Source of the DNA: an uncultured Erythrobacter sp.
GTDB taxonomy: Bacteria > Pseudomonadota > Alphaproteobacteria > Sphingomonadales > Sphingomonadaceae
Reading direction: 5' to 3'
Length of the DNA stretch: 64,000 nucleotides
Assembly (NCBI GenBank): GCA_947493165.1
Contig: CANLPY010000001.1
Location: 2,034,566 to 2,098,565 of the forward strand
The notes below the pieces were generated by a model. It saw nothing but the letters and a program-made list of their open reading frames with translations, was not told the origin of the DNA and searched no databases. A program made the position numbers and the translations under genes. Below are positions 17,311-26,791 of this stretch, piece after piece; the stretch's first letter is position 1; each line of letters opens with the position of its first letter.

Positions 17311-20222
17311 GCCTCAACCACTCCGGCGCAGCGTGTGCACAGCGCGCCATCTTCCGCCACGTCAGGCAGCAAGCGCCAACAGCGCCCGCATTTGTCATGG
17401 GATGTCTTGATGACTGTCACGTCATCGCTTTGACTGCGGGAGACTGTCGCAGTGATGAACAGTTCAGCGAGCTGCTCATCGCTAACGCCTTCGGGCACGG
17501 CGCTGGCGGGCACGGTGACTTCGGCTTCTAGACTGGAGCGGATGGTTTTCTCGCGGCGCAATGGCTCAATCGCCTCGGTCACGCGTTCGCGCAGTTCGCG
17601 CAGAGCGGCCCACTTGGCGGTGTCGGCGGGCACAGCTGGAATGCTAGGCCATTCAAGCAGGTGGACACTGCCTTCCTGCTCGCCATCTTGCGGGTAACGG
17701 GTTTGCCATGCCTCTTCGGTGGTGAAGACCAGCACGGGCGCGGCATAGCGGACCAGCGCGTGAAACAGCAGATCAAGCACGGTCCGGTAAGCATTGCGCA
17801 CGCTGCTGTCCGGTCCATCGCAATAGAGCGTGTCTTTGCGAATATCGAAGAAGAAGGCCGAGAGGTCTTCGTTGCAGAAGTCCACCAGCAGGCGGGTGTA
17901 GGTGTTGAAGTCGTAGTCGTTCACCGCCTGACGCAGCTTGCCGTCCAAATCACCCAGCAGCGAGAGAACATAGAGCTCCAGCTCAGGGATCTCGCCGCCA
18001 TCCGACATATCGCCGACAAAACCGTCAAGCGCGCCGAGCATATAGCGGAACGTGTTGCGCAGGCGGCGGTATTGATCGCCCACGCCTTTGAGGATTTCAT
18101 CGCCAATCCGGTGATCTTCGGTGAAGTCGACCGAGAGCGCCCATAGCCGGATGATATCCGCCCCGGTCTGCTCCATGATTTTGAGCGGGTCGATCGTATT
18201 GCCGAGCGATTTCGACATCTTCTTGCCGGCCTTGTCCATGGTAAAGCCATGGGTGAGAACCTGATCGTATGGCGCGCGGCCCCGGGTGGCGCAGCTTTGC
18301 AGCAGCGAGGATTGGAACCAGCCGCGATGCTGGTCAGAGCCTTCCAGATAGAGGTCCGCGGGCCATTGCAGGTCTGGCCAGCGTCCGCTTTCCAGCACGA
18401 AGGAATGGGTGCAGCCGCTGTCGAACCACACGTCCAGAATGTCGGTGACCATTTCATAATCATCGGGGTTGTAATTGGCCCCGAGGAATTCGGCCTTGCG
18501 CGCCTGTTCCCAAGCATCGACGCCCTCAGCGGTGACGGCGGCGACGATGCGCGCGTTCACCTCTGGGTCTTGCAGATAGGTTCCGTCAGGGCGGACAAAC
18601 AAAGTCATCGGCACACCCCATGCGCGTTGGCGTGAGAGCACCCAATCGGGCCGCCCCTCGACCATGGAGCCAATGCGGTTGCGCCCTTTTTCGGGCACAA
18701 AACGCACGCGCTCAATCTCGGACATGGCGCGGGTGCGCAGGGTGTTTCCGGTGTCTTTGGGCAGCGCCTTGCCAACGGCCGCCTCTAGGTCTTCGACCGA
18801 TGCGGAGTGCAGCGAGGAAACCGGCTGCAATTCCTTGTCCATCGGCACAAACCACTGCGGGGTGCAACGGTAAATCACCTTGGCCTTTGAACGCCAGGAA
18901 TGCGGGTAGGAGTGCGCGTAATCGGCGCTGGCCGAAAGCAGTGCGCCTGCTGCGCGCAGGTCTGAACAGATCGGCCCTTCGGGCGAGTTGAACGGTTTGT
19001 TGATGACGCTGCGCCGGCGTTCCTTGCCGTCCTTGTCTTTGTCATCCGCGCCCAGCCATTCCCAATCATCGCGGTAACGGCCATCGTCCATCACGGCGAA
19101 AACGGGGTTGATGCCGTTCGCTTTGCAAAGGTCAAAATCATCCTCGCCGTGATCGGGCGACATATGGACAAGCCCTGTGCCGCTCTCGGTGGTGACGAAG
19201 TCGCCTTCGAGGAACGGGCGCGGCGTCGCGTAGAACCCACCCAGATGATGCATCGGGTGGCGGGCCTTGGTTCCGGCTAGGTCTCGGCCTTGGAAATAGG
19301 TGCCCGACAATCTGTCAAAATCAATCTCGCCAAGGCCGTAGCGCTCGTATCTGTTTCGGAATGCCTCAAGGAGATCTTTTGCGACGACATAGTCGCGATC
19401 TCCCATACCAACGATTGTGTAGAGCACATCCGCCCCATAGGCCAAAGCCTGATTCACCGGGATAGTCCACGGGGTCGTCGTCCAGATCACCGCATGCGCG
19501 CCGACCAGCTCCTCAATCGGGCTTTCGATAATCTCAAACGCCACATCGATCTGCGGCGAGTCCGTCAATTCCTCATACTCAACCTCAGCCTCGGCCAAGG
19601 CGGTCTTTTCGACCGGGCTCCACATCACTGGCTTTGACCCGCGATAGAGATTGCCCGCTTCGGCAAACTTCATCAGTTCAGACACAATCGTGCCCTCTGC
19701 CTGAGGGTCCATTGTTAGATACGGATTGTCCCAGTCGCCCAGAATGCCGAGCCGTTTCAGCTGCTCCCGCTGAGCATCGACCCATTTCTGCGCATAGGCG
19801 CGGCATTCGGCGCGAAATTCCTTGGCCGGAACCTCATCCTTGTTCTTCTTTTTCTTGCGATATTGCTCCTCAACCTTCCATTCGATTGGAAGGCCGTGGC
19901 AATCCCAGCCCGGCACATAGGGTGCATCTTTGCCCAGCAGGTTTTGCGTGCGGCACACCATGTCTTTGAGAATATGGTTCAGCGCATGGCCGATATGCAT
20001 GTCGCCATTGGCATAGGGCGGGCCATCGTGGAGAATGAACTTCTCACGCCCCTGCCGCGCCTCGCGAAGTTTGCGGTACAGATCAATCTCGCGCCAGCGC
20101 GCCTCAATGCCCGGTTCCTTCTGCGGAAGGCCGGCTTTCATCGGGAAGGATGTCTTCGGCAGGAAGACCGTGTCCTTATAGTCTACAGCCTGTTTGGCTG
20201 GCTTGCTGGTTTCGTGAGACAT
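17307..20222 (-). CDS. ileS: Isoleucyl-tRNA synthetase
   Basis: 971 residues, a full bacterial IleRS. Class I motifs: MHIGHALNH (HIGH) near residue 76 and KKMSKSLGNT (KMSKS) near 625. The editing CP1 domain includes WTTTPWTIP, and the C-terminal zinc module is CGRCWRLL with CTRC. It charges tRNA-Ile and edits Val. The start ATG opens MSHETSKPAKQAVDYKDTVFLPKTSFPM. It sits 67 bases after the GDPD gene and probably forms the last part of the long minus-strand run, translated with lspA. Confidence 0.98.
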   Translation of the reverse strand: MSHETSKPAKQAVDYKDTVFLPKTSFPMKAGLPQKEPGIEARWREIDLYRKLREARQGREKFILHDGPPYANGDMHIGHALNHILKDMVCRTQNLLGKDAPYVPGWDCHGLPIEWKVEEQYRKKKKNKDEVPAKEFRAECRAYAQKWVDAQREQLKRLGILGDWDNPYLTMDPQAEGTIVSELMKFAEAGNLYRGSKPVMWSPVEKTALAEAEVEYEELTDSPQIDVAFEIIESPIEELVGAHAVIWTTTPWTIPVNQALAYGADVLYTIVGMGDRDYVVAKDLLEAFRNRYERYGLGEIDFDRLSGTYFQGRDLAGTKARHPMHHLGGFYATPRPFLEGDFVTTESGTGLVHMSPDHGEDDFDLCKANGINPVFAVMDDGRYRDDWEWLGADDKDKDGKERRRSVINKPFNSPEGPICSDLRAAGALLSASADYAHSYPHSWRSKAKVIYRCTPQWFVPMDKELQPVSSLHSASVEDLEAAVGKALPKDTGNTLRTRAMSEIERVRFVPEKGRNRIGSMVEGRPDWVLSRQRAWGVPMTLFVRPDGTYLQDPEVNARIVAAVTAEGVDAWEQARKAEFLGANYNPDDYEMVTDILDVWFDSGCTHSFVLESGRWPDLQWPADLYLEGSDQHRGWFQSSLLQSCATRGRAPYDQVLTHGFTMDKAGKKMSKSLGNTIDPLKIMEQTGADIIRLWALSVDFTEDHRIGDEILKGVGDQYRRLRNTFRYMLGALDGFVGDMSDGGEIPELELYVLSLLGDLDGKLRQAVNDYDFNTYTRLLVDFCNEDLSAFFFDIRKDTLYCDGPDSSVRNAYRTVLDLLFHALVRYAAPVLVFTTEEAWQTRYPQDGEQEGSVHLLEWPSIPAVPADTAKWAALRELRERVTEAIEPLRREKTIRSSLEAEVTVPASAVPEGVSDEQLAELFITATVSRSQSDDVTVIKTSHDKCGRCWRLLPDVAEDGALCTRCAGVVEA

Positions 20223-20289
20223 AGGGCAGGGCCGTTAGAGCAAAGCGCGGCGGCACGAAAGGCTAAATGCGCGGGGCATCACTGGCCGC

Positions 20290-21336
20290 TCACGGCGCGC
20301 GCCGCCGTTTTAGCGCTGCCTGCGTCGCGTCAATTTCCGCTTGAGTTCGATCATCGAAGCGCTGGATCAACGATGGTGTGATCGCGAATGCGTCTTCGAT
20401 CCAGATATAGCCGTTGAAGGTATTGGGAATTTCGGTGAGCTGTTCGGGCAGCGTCAACCCGCGCGGATTGTTATCGCCGGCGGGGCCAAGCACGATCACT
20501 TCGCCGCCATGCGCCTGCATCCGGTTAAGCAGCCGGTTGGGCCACCCCCAAAACGCCCATTGGTAATTAAGCGGGATCACCATGGTCTTGCCGCGGCAAT
20601 TGCCGGGAAGATAGCCGCTCCAACCCACCGCGACATAGGCCTGCGCGCATGACTTTGCCTCAGCCGAGTTCCACGCCCATGCGTTGGGAAACAGCTCGCG
20701 AATGCGGGCAATGGGCGCTTCGTGCCCGTAAAACCCGTCCCCTGCTTTGGCTGGATCGCGCCCTGCCGCACGCAATTTTGCGGCGAGCAGATCAGCTTCA
20801 CCTGCGTCTTTCGATTTGAAGTTGAACATGATCCGAGCGCGCGGGCGCAGCTTGCTTACGAAGTCGCTGACTTCCGGCATTTGCCCCACGCCCTTGCCGC
20901 GAAACGGATATGTCTTTCCGCCATCAGCGGTATAGCCATAGCCCACATCCAACGCTTGCAGCTCCTCCAGCGTCGCATCGCGCACATCGCCTGATCCATT
21001 GGTGCGGCAATCGAGCGTCCAATCGTGAAACACCACCATCTCGCCATCTTTGGTCGGCGCGACGTCCACCTCGACCATATGAGCGCCCAAGCGGTGCGCG
21101 CGGTTGGTGCTGGCTTGCGTGTTCTCAATGTAGTCGTGATAGGGCGCTTCAATCCGGTCCGCGGTGCAAGTGTCACGTTCCACGCCTGTTTTGTCGTAAA
21201 GCTGATGCACGCCGCGATGGGCGATCAGTTTTGGCGCGCCTTTGGGTGTCGGCGCGAGCCAGCTGGCATTGACCATAGTCAGGATCAGGAATGCGAGGGC
21301 GACGAAGATGCCGATGCGCCGCAGCCAGATTTTCAC
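20290..21336 (-). CDS. Glycerophosphodiester phosphodiesterase family protein
   Basis: 348 residues. The GDPD domain starts with KLIAHRGVHQ and continues ENTQASTNRAHRLGAHMVEVDVAPTKDGEMVVFHDWTLDCRTNG, carrying the catalytic His/Glu/Asp residues of the TIM-barrel family. An N-terminal helix (IGIFVALAFLILTMV) should anchor it in the membrane facing the periplasm. The start is GTG at 21336, overlapping the ribF stop as GTGA; the longer frame begins inside ribF. The enzyme hydrolyses glycerophosphodiesters to glycerol-3-phosphate and alcohol. The C-terminal part is more divergent than usual. Confidence 0.88.
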   Translation of the reverse strand: MKIWLRRIGIFVALAFLILTMVNASWLAPTPKGAPKLIAHRGVHQLYDKTGVERDTCTADRIEAPYHDYIENTQASTNRAHRLGAHMVEVDVAPTKDGEMVVFHDWTLDCRTNGSGDVRDATLEELQALDVGYGYTADGGKTYPFRGKGVGQMPEVSDFVSKLRPRARIMFNFKSKDAGEADLLAAKLRAAGRDPAKAGDGFYGHEAPIARIRELFPNAWAWNSAEAKSCAQAYVAVGWSGYLPGNCRGKTMVIPLNYQWAFWGWPNRLLNRMQAHGGEVIVLGPAGDNNPRGLTLPEQLTEIPNTFNGYIWIEDAFAITPSLIQRFDDRTQAEIDATQAALKRRRAP

Positions 21337-22259
21337 GCGAGCAACTCGCGCGCCGTTTCGCAATCCGTGTCCATTTGCGCGATCAATTCCTCCAGACTGT
21401 CAAACTTGGCTTCGCCGCGCAGGAAGTGGTGAAATGCGACCTCAATTTCCTGACCATAAAGATCGCCGGAAAAGTCGAAGAAATGCGGTTCCAGCAATTC
21501 CTTAGGCGGTTCAAACTGCGGCCGCACGCCAATATTGGCCGCGCCTTTCAGCACTTGGTCGGTGGCCAGCACTTTGCCGGTTACCGCATAGACCCCGTAT
21601 TTGGGACGCAAATAGCTCTCGATCGCGACATTTGCAGTTGGATAGCCGAGCTTTCGCCCATTCTTATCGCCATGTTCTACAATTCCCCGAATCGCGAATG
21701 GCCGGGTGAGCAGTTCGGCGGCGAGTTCTGGCTTGCCGCCTCGCAAAGCCTCTCGCACGCGGCTGGAGGAGACAACATCGCCTTGCCCCTCCACCGGAGA
21801 GACGACCCGTGAATGCAAGTTATGTTCGCCGCCAAATTCTTTGATCAGATCGACATTGCCCTTGGCGCCCTTGCCAAAAGTAAAGTCGCCGCCGGTGACA
21901 ACGCCATGCGCGCCGAACCGCTCAATCAGGATCTGCGTAATAAAATCTTCCGCGCTGGTGCCGGATAACTCTGCGTCGAAGTGAAACACGAGCATCGCGG
22001 TCGCACCTGCGGCGAGATACAATTCCTGCCGCTGCTCTAGTGTGGTGAGGCGGAAGGGCGGCACATCTGGCTTGAAAAAGCGGACCGGATGCGGATCGAA
22101 TGTCGCGATGATGGAAGGGCGGCCTTCGGACTGCGCCCAGCGGATCGCTTCACCGGCAACAGCCTGATGCCCCTGGTGAAAGCCGTCAAAATTGCCCAGC
22201 GCAATGATCGCGCCGCGCAAAGCCTCTTGAACGGGCTCCCGATGATCGAGCCAGCGCAT
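21333..22259 (-). CDS. ribF: Bifunctional riboflavin kinase/FAD synthetase
   Basis: 308 residues. The N-terminal FMN adenylyltransferase domain has GNFDGFHQGHQA and ATFDPHPVRFF; the C-terminal flavokinase domain has GRKLGYPTANV and YGVYAVTG. It makes FMN and FAD. The start at 22259 overlaps the folA stop by one base (TAATG) and gives MRWLDHREPV, normal for the family; 31 extra upstream codons lie in folA. FAD supply matches the ETF and dehydrogenase genes nearby only loosely. Confidence 0.96.
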   Translation of the reverse strand: MRWLDHREPVQEALRGAIIALGNFDGFHQGHQAVAGEAIRWAQSEGRPSIIATFDPHPVRFFKPDVPPFRLTTLEQRQELYLAAGATAMLVFHFDAELSGTSAEDFITQILIERFGAHGVVTGGDFTFGKGAKGNVDLIKEFGGEHNLHSRVVSPVEGQGDVVSSSRVREALRGGKPELAAELLTRPFAIRGIVEHGDKNGRKLGYPTANVAIESYLRPKYGVYAVTGKVLATDQVLKGAANIGVRPQFEPPKELLEPHFFDFSGDLYGQEIEVAFHHFLRGEAKFDSLEELIAQMDTDCETARELLA

Positions 22260-22780
22260 TAGCTCTCGTCTCCGCAGCGGTGATAGGTGACGAAAGAGTA
22301 GGCGGGTTTTCCGTTTTGCGCCTGGTGATCTTCGCGCGCGGTGACTTCCCATTCCGCGCCCAGCGGTTTCATGAACGTGTCGCCTTTAAAATCCTCGTGG
22401 ATTTCGGTGACTTCAATGCGGCTCGCGAGCGGGCGGAACACGTCGTAAATGGCCGAGCCGCCTACCACGCAAATTTCGCCCGTCACATTGTCTTCGGCCG
22501 CCAGTCCAATAGCTTCATCCACTGAATGCGCGATTTCCGCGCCGGTGCTGTCCCAGCTTTCGCGCCGAGTCAGGACGATATGGCGGCGACCGGGCAACAG
22601 GCCGGGCAGGCTTTCAAAGGTTTTGCGGCCCATGATCATCGGCTTGCTCATGGTGAGCGCTTTGAAGCGTTTGAGATCAGCGGGCAGGTGCCAGGGCAAT
22701 TGCCCTTCATAGCCAATCGCGCCGTTTTTCGCGCGGGCATAGATCAGCACAATATCGTGGGCTGGATCGTTCGCGTTCAT
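22259..22780 (-). CDS. folA: Dihydrofolate reductase
   Basis: 173 residues. DHFR motifs: NGAIGYEGQLPWHLPADLKRFK with the catalytic acidic residue, MIMGRKTFESLPG, the NADPH-binding VVGGSAIYDVF, and a late TEIHEDFKGDTFM. It reduces dihydrofolate for thymidylate and purine synthesis. Overlaps purK by ATGA and ribF by one base, so it sits in a coupled purine/folate/flavin operon. Confidence 0.97.
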   Translation of the reverse strand: MNANDPAHDIVLIYARAKNGAIGYEGQLPWHLPADLKRFKALTMSKPMIMGRKTFESLPGLLPGRRHIVLTRRESWDSTGAEIAHSVDEAIGLAAEDNVTGEICVVGGSAIYDVFRPLASRIEVTEIHEDFKGDTFMKPLGAEWEVTAREDHQAQNGKPAYSFVTYHRCGDES

Positions 22781-23859
22781 GATGGAGTGTGGCTAACCCG
22801 CGTCACATGGCCCATTTTGCGGCCTTCGCGCGCTTCGGCTTTGCCATAAAGATGCAGATGCGGCTCTCCATCCTCGGCCAGCATGGTGTGCGCGGTGAGC
22901 GCATCTTCGCCGACAATGTTGCGCATATCGACGCTGGCAAAGCGGGTTTCCGTGCTGCCAAGCGGCAAGCCAGCAATCGCGCGAATGTGGTTTTCAAATT
23001 GGCTGGTTGCCGCGCCTTCGATGCTCCAATGACCAGAGTTATGCACGCGCGGTGCCATCTCATTGAACACCGCGCCTTGTTTGGTGGCGAAGAATTCCAG
23101 CGTCAGCACCCCAACATACTGCAGCGCATCGGCGACCTGCCGGGCGATGGCGCGCGCGCCGTCAACCTGGCCTTCGATCAGATCACCTGCGGGCAGGATA
23201 GAACTGACCAGCATCCCGCCTTCGTGCGTGTTGACGGTCGAATCCCAAAACCGGATTTCGCCATCGCGCCCGCGCACTAGGATCACTGAAAATTCTTCCT
23301 CAAACGCGACCATGCCTTCGTACACGCATGGTGTTCCGGGAAAGCGGATGCCATCTGCATCATGCGCGGAATCGATCCGCCATTGGCCCTTGCCATCATA
23401 ACCATCGCGCGCGGTTTTTAAGATGCCGGGCGCGCCGACTTGATCGATTGCGCGAGCGAAATCTTCTTCGCTCTCGACCCGCATATAGGCCGCCGGGCTG
23501 GCTCCGAAATCTTCGGCAAAGCGTTTTTCATTGAGGCGGTCTTGAGCCACTTCGAGCGCGTGCGGATCAGGCGCGATCCGGTCTGCAGGGATGGCGCGTG
23601 CGGCGGCCAGAGGGACGTTTTCAAATTCCCATGTCACAACATCGCATTGGCTGGCAAAGGCGGCCAGCGCCTCTGTATCGGTCCAGCCGTTCTCGAAGAA
23701 ATCTACGCACACGTCACATGCGACATTATCGCCTTTGGGTGCGTAGCCGATGCAGCGATAGCCCAATTGCGTCGCTGAAATCGCCAGCATTCGGCCCAAT
23801 TGGCCGCCGCCCAAGATGCCGATGGTTGAACCGGGTGGAAGCGCGCTCATCGCTGTCAT
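22777..23859 (-). CDS. purK: 5-(carboxyamino)imidazole ribonucleotide synthase
   Basis: 360 residues from ATG 23859, which overlaps the purE stop by one base (TGATG); a second ATG three codons on is possible. ATP-grasp enzyme: TIGILGGGQLGRMLA at the N-terminus, DGYDGKGQW for ATP binding, FAEEFSVILVR-like strand (EEEFSVILVRGRDG) and NEMAPRVHNSGHWSIEGA. It makes N5-CAIR from AIR, ATP and bicarbonate, the substrate of PurE. Confidence 0.97.
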   Translation of the reverse strand: MTAMSALPPGSTIGILGGGQLGRMLAISATQLGYRCIGYAPKGDNVACDVCVDFFENGWTDTEALAAFASQCDVVTWEFENVPLAAARAIPADRIAPDPHALEVAQDRLNEKRFAEDFGASPAAYMRVESEEDFARAIDQVGAPGILKTARDGYDGKGQWRIDSAHDADGIRFPGTPCVYEGMVAFEEEFSVILVRGRDGEIRFWDSTVNTHEGGMLVSSILPAGDLIEGQVDGARAIARQVADALQYVGVLTLEFFATKQGAVFNEMAPRVHNSGHWSIEGAATSQFENHIRAIAGLPLGSTETRFASVDMRNIVGEDALTAHTMLAEDGEPHLHLYGKAEAREGRKMGHVTRVSHTPS

Positions 23860-24353
23860 CAATCCTGCGGCGTTTCGCCAACGGCGGCGCTGCGTGCTGC
23901 GCGCCAATCCTGTAAGCGCTCTGACAGGCCTTCATCCGAAATCGCCAAAATCGAGGCTGCCAGCAAGCCTGCATTAGTCGCCCCTGCCTCACCAATGGCA
24001 AGCGTTCCGGTTGGCACACCGGCCGGCATTTGCACGATTGAGAGCAGGCTATCCCAGCCCGACAGCGCCTTTGACTGAACCGGCACACCCAAGACTGGCA
24101 GATGCGTCATCGCTGCAATCATGCCGGGCAAGTGCGCCGCGCCGCCAGCGCCTGCGATAATCACATCAAAGCCTTCACCCTCTGCGCCCTTAGCAAATGC
24201 GGCCATCCGGTCCGGCGTGCGGTGAGCGGAAACAATGCGCGCTTCGTGCTCAACCTCAAGCTCTTCCAGAACCTCAGTCGCACGCTTCATGGTTGGCCAG
24301 TCTGATTGGCTCCCCATGACGATGGCAACTTTGCCTGCCCCCTCTTTGGCCAT
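23859..24353 (-). CDS. purE: N5-CAIR mutase
   Basis: 164 residues, class I PurE. Signature [24 protein letters not shown] with the active His, [12 protein letters not shown] and [21 protein letters not shown]. Converts N5-CAIR to CAIR. Seven bases separate it from gpmA upstream; its stop overlaps purK. Confidence 0.98.
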   Translation of the reverse strand: MAKEGAGKVAIVMGSQSDWPTMKRATEVLEELEVEHEARIVSAHRTPDRMAAFAKGAEGEGFDVIIAGAGGAAHLPGMIAAMTHLPVLGVPVQSKALSGWDSLLSIVQMPAGVPTGTLAIGEAGATNAGLLAASILAISDEGLSERLQDWRAARSAAVGETPQD

Positions 24354-24360
24354 AATCGCC

Positions 24361-25047
24361 TCAGCTATCCTTTAGGTAGTACCGTTCGCCCGGCACCATA
24401 TCATCGCTAAAGTCATAGACGATCGGTTGGCCGGTGGGAATCTCTAGCCCGGTTATGTCCTCATCCGAGATTTGGCTGAGGTGCTTGACGAGCGCGCGCA
24501 GGGAATTGCCATGCGCGGAAATGATCACGGTCTGGCCGCTTGCGAGAACGGGCAGAATATCGCTTTCCCAATAAGGCAGCACGCGCTCAATCGTCAGTTT
24601 CAGGCTTTCCGTATAGGGAACATCGATCCCGCCGTATCGCGGGTCTGCGCCCGGATCATACTGACTGCCAGCCTCCATCGGCGGGGGCGGCGTGTCAAAG
24701 CTGCGGCGCCAGATATGCACTTGCTCGTCGCCGTGTTTGTCGCGGGTCTCTTGCTTGTTGAGGCCGGTCAGCCCGCCATAATGCCGCTCATTCAGGCGCC
24801 AGTCTTTGGTCACTGGCAGCCACAACCGTCCAGCTTCTTCCAAGGCGAGATTGAGCGTTTTTATCGCGCGGGTTTGAAGCGAGGTAAAACAGGTCGTGGG
24901 CAGCACGCCCTTTTCCTTCATCAGGCGGCCTGCTTCTTTAGCTTCGGTGACGCCTTTTTCAGTCAGGTCCACGTCCCACCAACCGGTAAAGCGGTTTTCA
25001 AGGTTCCACTGGCTTTGGCCATGGCGAACGAGAATGAGTTTAGGAAT
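24361..25047 (-). CDS. gpmA: 2,3-bisphosphoglycerate-dependent phosphoglycerate mutase
   Basis: 228 residues, histidine-phosphatase fold. RHGQSQWN holds the phospho-His, then [33 protein letters not shown] and [14 protein letters not shown]. It interconverts 3- and 2-phosphoglycerate. The start is unusual. Homologues begin MPxLILVRHG; here the matching codon is ATT (25047-25045), seven bases after AGGAG (25059-25055). The only upstream ATG in frame (25077) gives 10 extra residues and its coding passes through that AGGAG. ATT is used in infC and pcnB, so I prefer it, but the ATG remains possible. First gene of the long minus-strand run. Confidence 0.95.
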   Translation of the reverse strand: MPKLILVRHGQSQWNLENRFTGWWDVDLTEKGVTEAKEAGRLMKEKGVLPTTCFTSLQTRAIKTLNLALEEAGRLWLPVTKDWRLNERHYGGLTGLNKQETRDKHGDEQVHIWRRSFDTPPPPMEAGSQYDPGADPRYGGIDVPYTESLKLTIERVLPYWESDILPVLASGQTVIISAHGNSLRALVKHLSQISDEDITGLEIPTGQPIVYDFSDDMVPGERYYLKDS

Positions 25048-25176
25048 TGTATTTCTCCTGATGTCCGAGCCGCCCACCCGTTCCGCTCTTCTGCTCCGAA
25101 CCTACTGGGATTTCATCCGAGAGAGAGGGCGGAAGGAGTGGGCGGCTACGGCACCCTAACTAAGACGTTTGAACCA

Positions 25177-25335
25177 CTAACCTTCGCGGTCTGGCTTGGA
25201 AACCCTGCTTTCGCCCGATTCGGCATTCTCGCGGGCCATATCGCGGCCTTGGGCCTTCCTGCGGCGCAGGTTTTCGCGCAGTTTCGCCGCCAGGCGCTCC
25301 TCACGCGACATTTTGTTGGTTTGATCTTCACTCAT
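25177..25335 (-). CDS. Small basic conserved protein
   Basis: 52 residues from ATG 25335, highly charged: MSREERLAAKLRENLRRRKAQGRD and a polar tail. It resembles small proteins (LAAKLRENLRRRKAQ core) that I recall in other sphingomonads, with no known function. The start excludes 26 upstream codons of unlike composition. It lies between gpmA and tRNA-Thr and is in line with the gpmA run. The Arg/Lys helix could bind nucleic acid, but nothing shows this directly. Confidence 0.6.
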   Translation of the reverse strand: MSEDQTNKMSREERLAAKLRENLRRRKAQGRDMARENAESGESRVSKPDREG

Positions 25336-25438
25336 GCGAAACGCCTTGCCGATAAAGCTTGCCTCGTTCAAGCTCGGCTTGACGACTTGACTTGACAAGG
25401 CGCGCCTTCGCAACGATAGGCGCGCACCTCGAATGAGG

Positions 25439-25513
25439 GCCGCGGTAGCTCAGTGGTAGAGCGCGTCATTGGTAATGACGAGGCCGAGAGTTCAATTCTC
25501 TCTCGTGGCACCA
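25439..25513 (+). tRNA. tRNA-Thr (GGT)
   Basis: Complete cloverleaf with encoded CCA. Acceptor arms 25439-25445 and 25503-25509 pair with two G-U; D arm AGCTCAGTGGTAGAGC; anticodon stem CGTCA/TGACG with loop TTGGTAA and anticodon GGT at 25471-25473; T arm with GTTCAATTC. Confidence 0.95.
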
Positions 25514-25579
25514 TTTGTCTGTTTGGCTTCAAGCGCCGTTCTCTTGCGCTTTGAGTTCACCCCCGCCAAACACTTGCCC

Positions 25580-26749
25580 ATGAATTTCACTCTCACTGAC
25601 GAGCAGCGCGAGCTGCAGGAAACGGCGCGCAAGTTTGCCCGCGCTGAGTTGCCAAGCTTGGCGCGCGATATGGAGGCAAAGGACTATCCCGTCCCGCCCG
25701 ATATGCTGCGCACTTATGGCGGAATGGGGTTTCTGGGCGTCAATTTGCCGGAAGAATATGGCGGGCTGGGCATGGGCCATGTTGAGGCGCTGATCGTGCT
25801 TGAAGAGTTTGCGATGATCTCTAACGCGGTGGCGTTCCCAGTGTTTGAGGCTCTGACAGGGCCAGTGCGCACCATTGAGCGGTTCGGCTCTCCAGAAATG
25901 AAAGCGCGCGTTCTTCCTGAAGTTATCAAAGGCGAGAAAATTGTCGCCGTCTCAATGTCGGAACCCGATGCAGGGACCGCGCTCACCGACCTCACCACGA
26001 AAGCGACCGCTGAAGGAAACGGCTACGTCGTCAACGGCTACAAACGCTGGACCAGCGGCGGCGGGCATTCGGATTACTATGTCACCTACTGCCGCTTTAC
26101 CGATGATCCGGGAGCCAAAGGGATCGGCGCTATCCTGCTTGAGAAAGACATGGAGGGTATGCAATTCGGCAAGCGCGAGGAGCTGATGGGTTTTCGCGGC
26201 ATCCCGACCGCTGACTATGCCATTGAAGATGTGAGAGTGCCGGGTGAAAACGTGATTGTCGGCGCGGGCGGCTTTGGCAAATTGATGAGCGCGTTTGGGC
26301 TGGAGCGCTGCGGCAATGCCACACAGTCACTGGGCGTAGCGGCGGCGGCGCTGGAACAAGCGCTCGCCTACACCCAAGAACGCAAAGCCTTTGGCAAACC
26401 TATTGTCGATTTCCAAGCGGTTCAGATGAAGCTCGCGGATATGGCGATGAAAGTCGACGCGGCGCGCCTGCTGATCCACCGCGCGGCGGCCAATGCGAGC
26501 GTTCAGGATGATGGCCTGCCGACCGTTTATGAAAGCTCACTTGCCAAATGCTATGCCAATGAAATCGTGCGCGAAGTCACCGCGCTGGGCATGCAGGTGA
26601 TGGGCGGTTACGGCTATCACAAGGAGTACGGCATGGAGCAGCGCCTGCGCGATGCATATGCTTGGGGCATCGCAGGCGGCGCGATTGATGTGCAGAAAAC
26701 GAATATTGCGGCCAGCATGATTGGGCGGCGCTTTAACCAGCGTTCTTAA
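25580..26749 (+). CDS. Acyl-CoA dehydrogenase
   Basis: 389 residues from ATG 25580 (MNFTLTDEQRELQETARKF, typical). Domains run N-terminal helical, beta (VSMSEPDAGTALTDL, KRWTSGGG, FAD contacts) and C-terminal helical (ERKAFGKPIVDFQAVQ, QVMGGYGYHKEYGMEQRLRDA). It oxidises an acyl-CoA and passes electrons to ETF. At the spot of the usual YEGT catalytic Glu it has IAGG; a Glu near residue 242 (GLERCGNA) lines up with the base used by isovaleryl- and long-chain enzymes, so that subgroup is likely. Substrate unknown. It starts 66 bases after tRNA-Thr. Confidence 0.93.
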   Translation: MNFTLTDEQRELQETARKFARAELPSLARDMEAKDYPVPPDMLRTYGGMGFLGVNLPEEYGGLGMGHVEALIVLEEFAMISNAVAFPVFEALTGPVRTIERFGSPEMKARVLPEVIKGEKIVAVSMSEPDAGTALTDLTTKATAEGNGYVVNGYKRWTSGGGHSDYYVTYCRFTDDPGAKGIGAILLEKDMEGMQFGKREELMGFRGIPTADYAIEDVRVPGENVIVGAGGFGKLMSAFGLERCGNATQSLGVAAAALEQALAYTQERKAFGKPIVDFQAVQMKLADMAMKVDAARLLIHRAAANASVQDDGLPTVYESSLAKCYANEIVREVTALGMQVMGGYGYHKEYGMEQRLRDAYAWGIAGGAIDVQKTNIAASMIGRRFNQRS

Positions 26750-26791
26750 TCGGGGCTTGCCTAGCGCCGCTGTATTGCACATCTAAGCCAC

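Noticed and set aside
24472-25395. 307-codon open frame opposite gpmA and the small gene
   Set aside because: Overlaps gpmA completely and encodes no recognisable motif.
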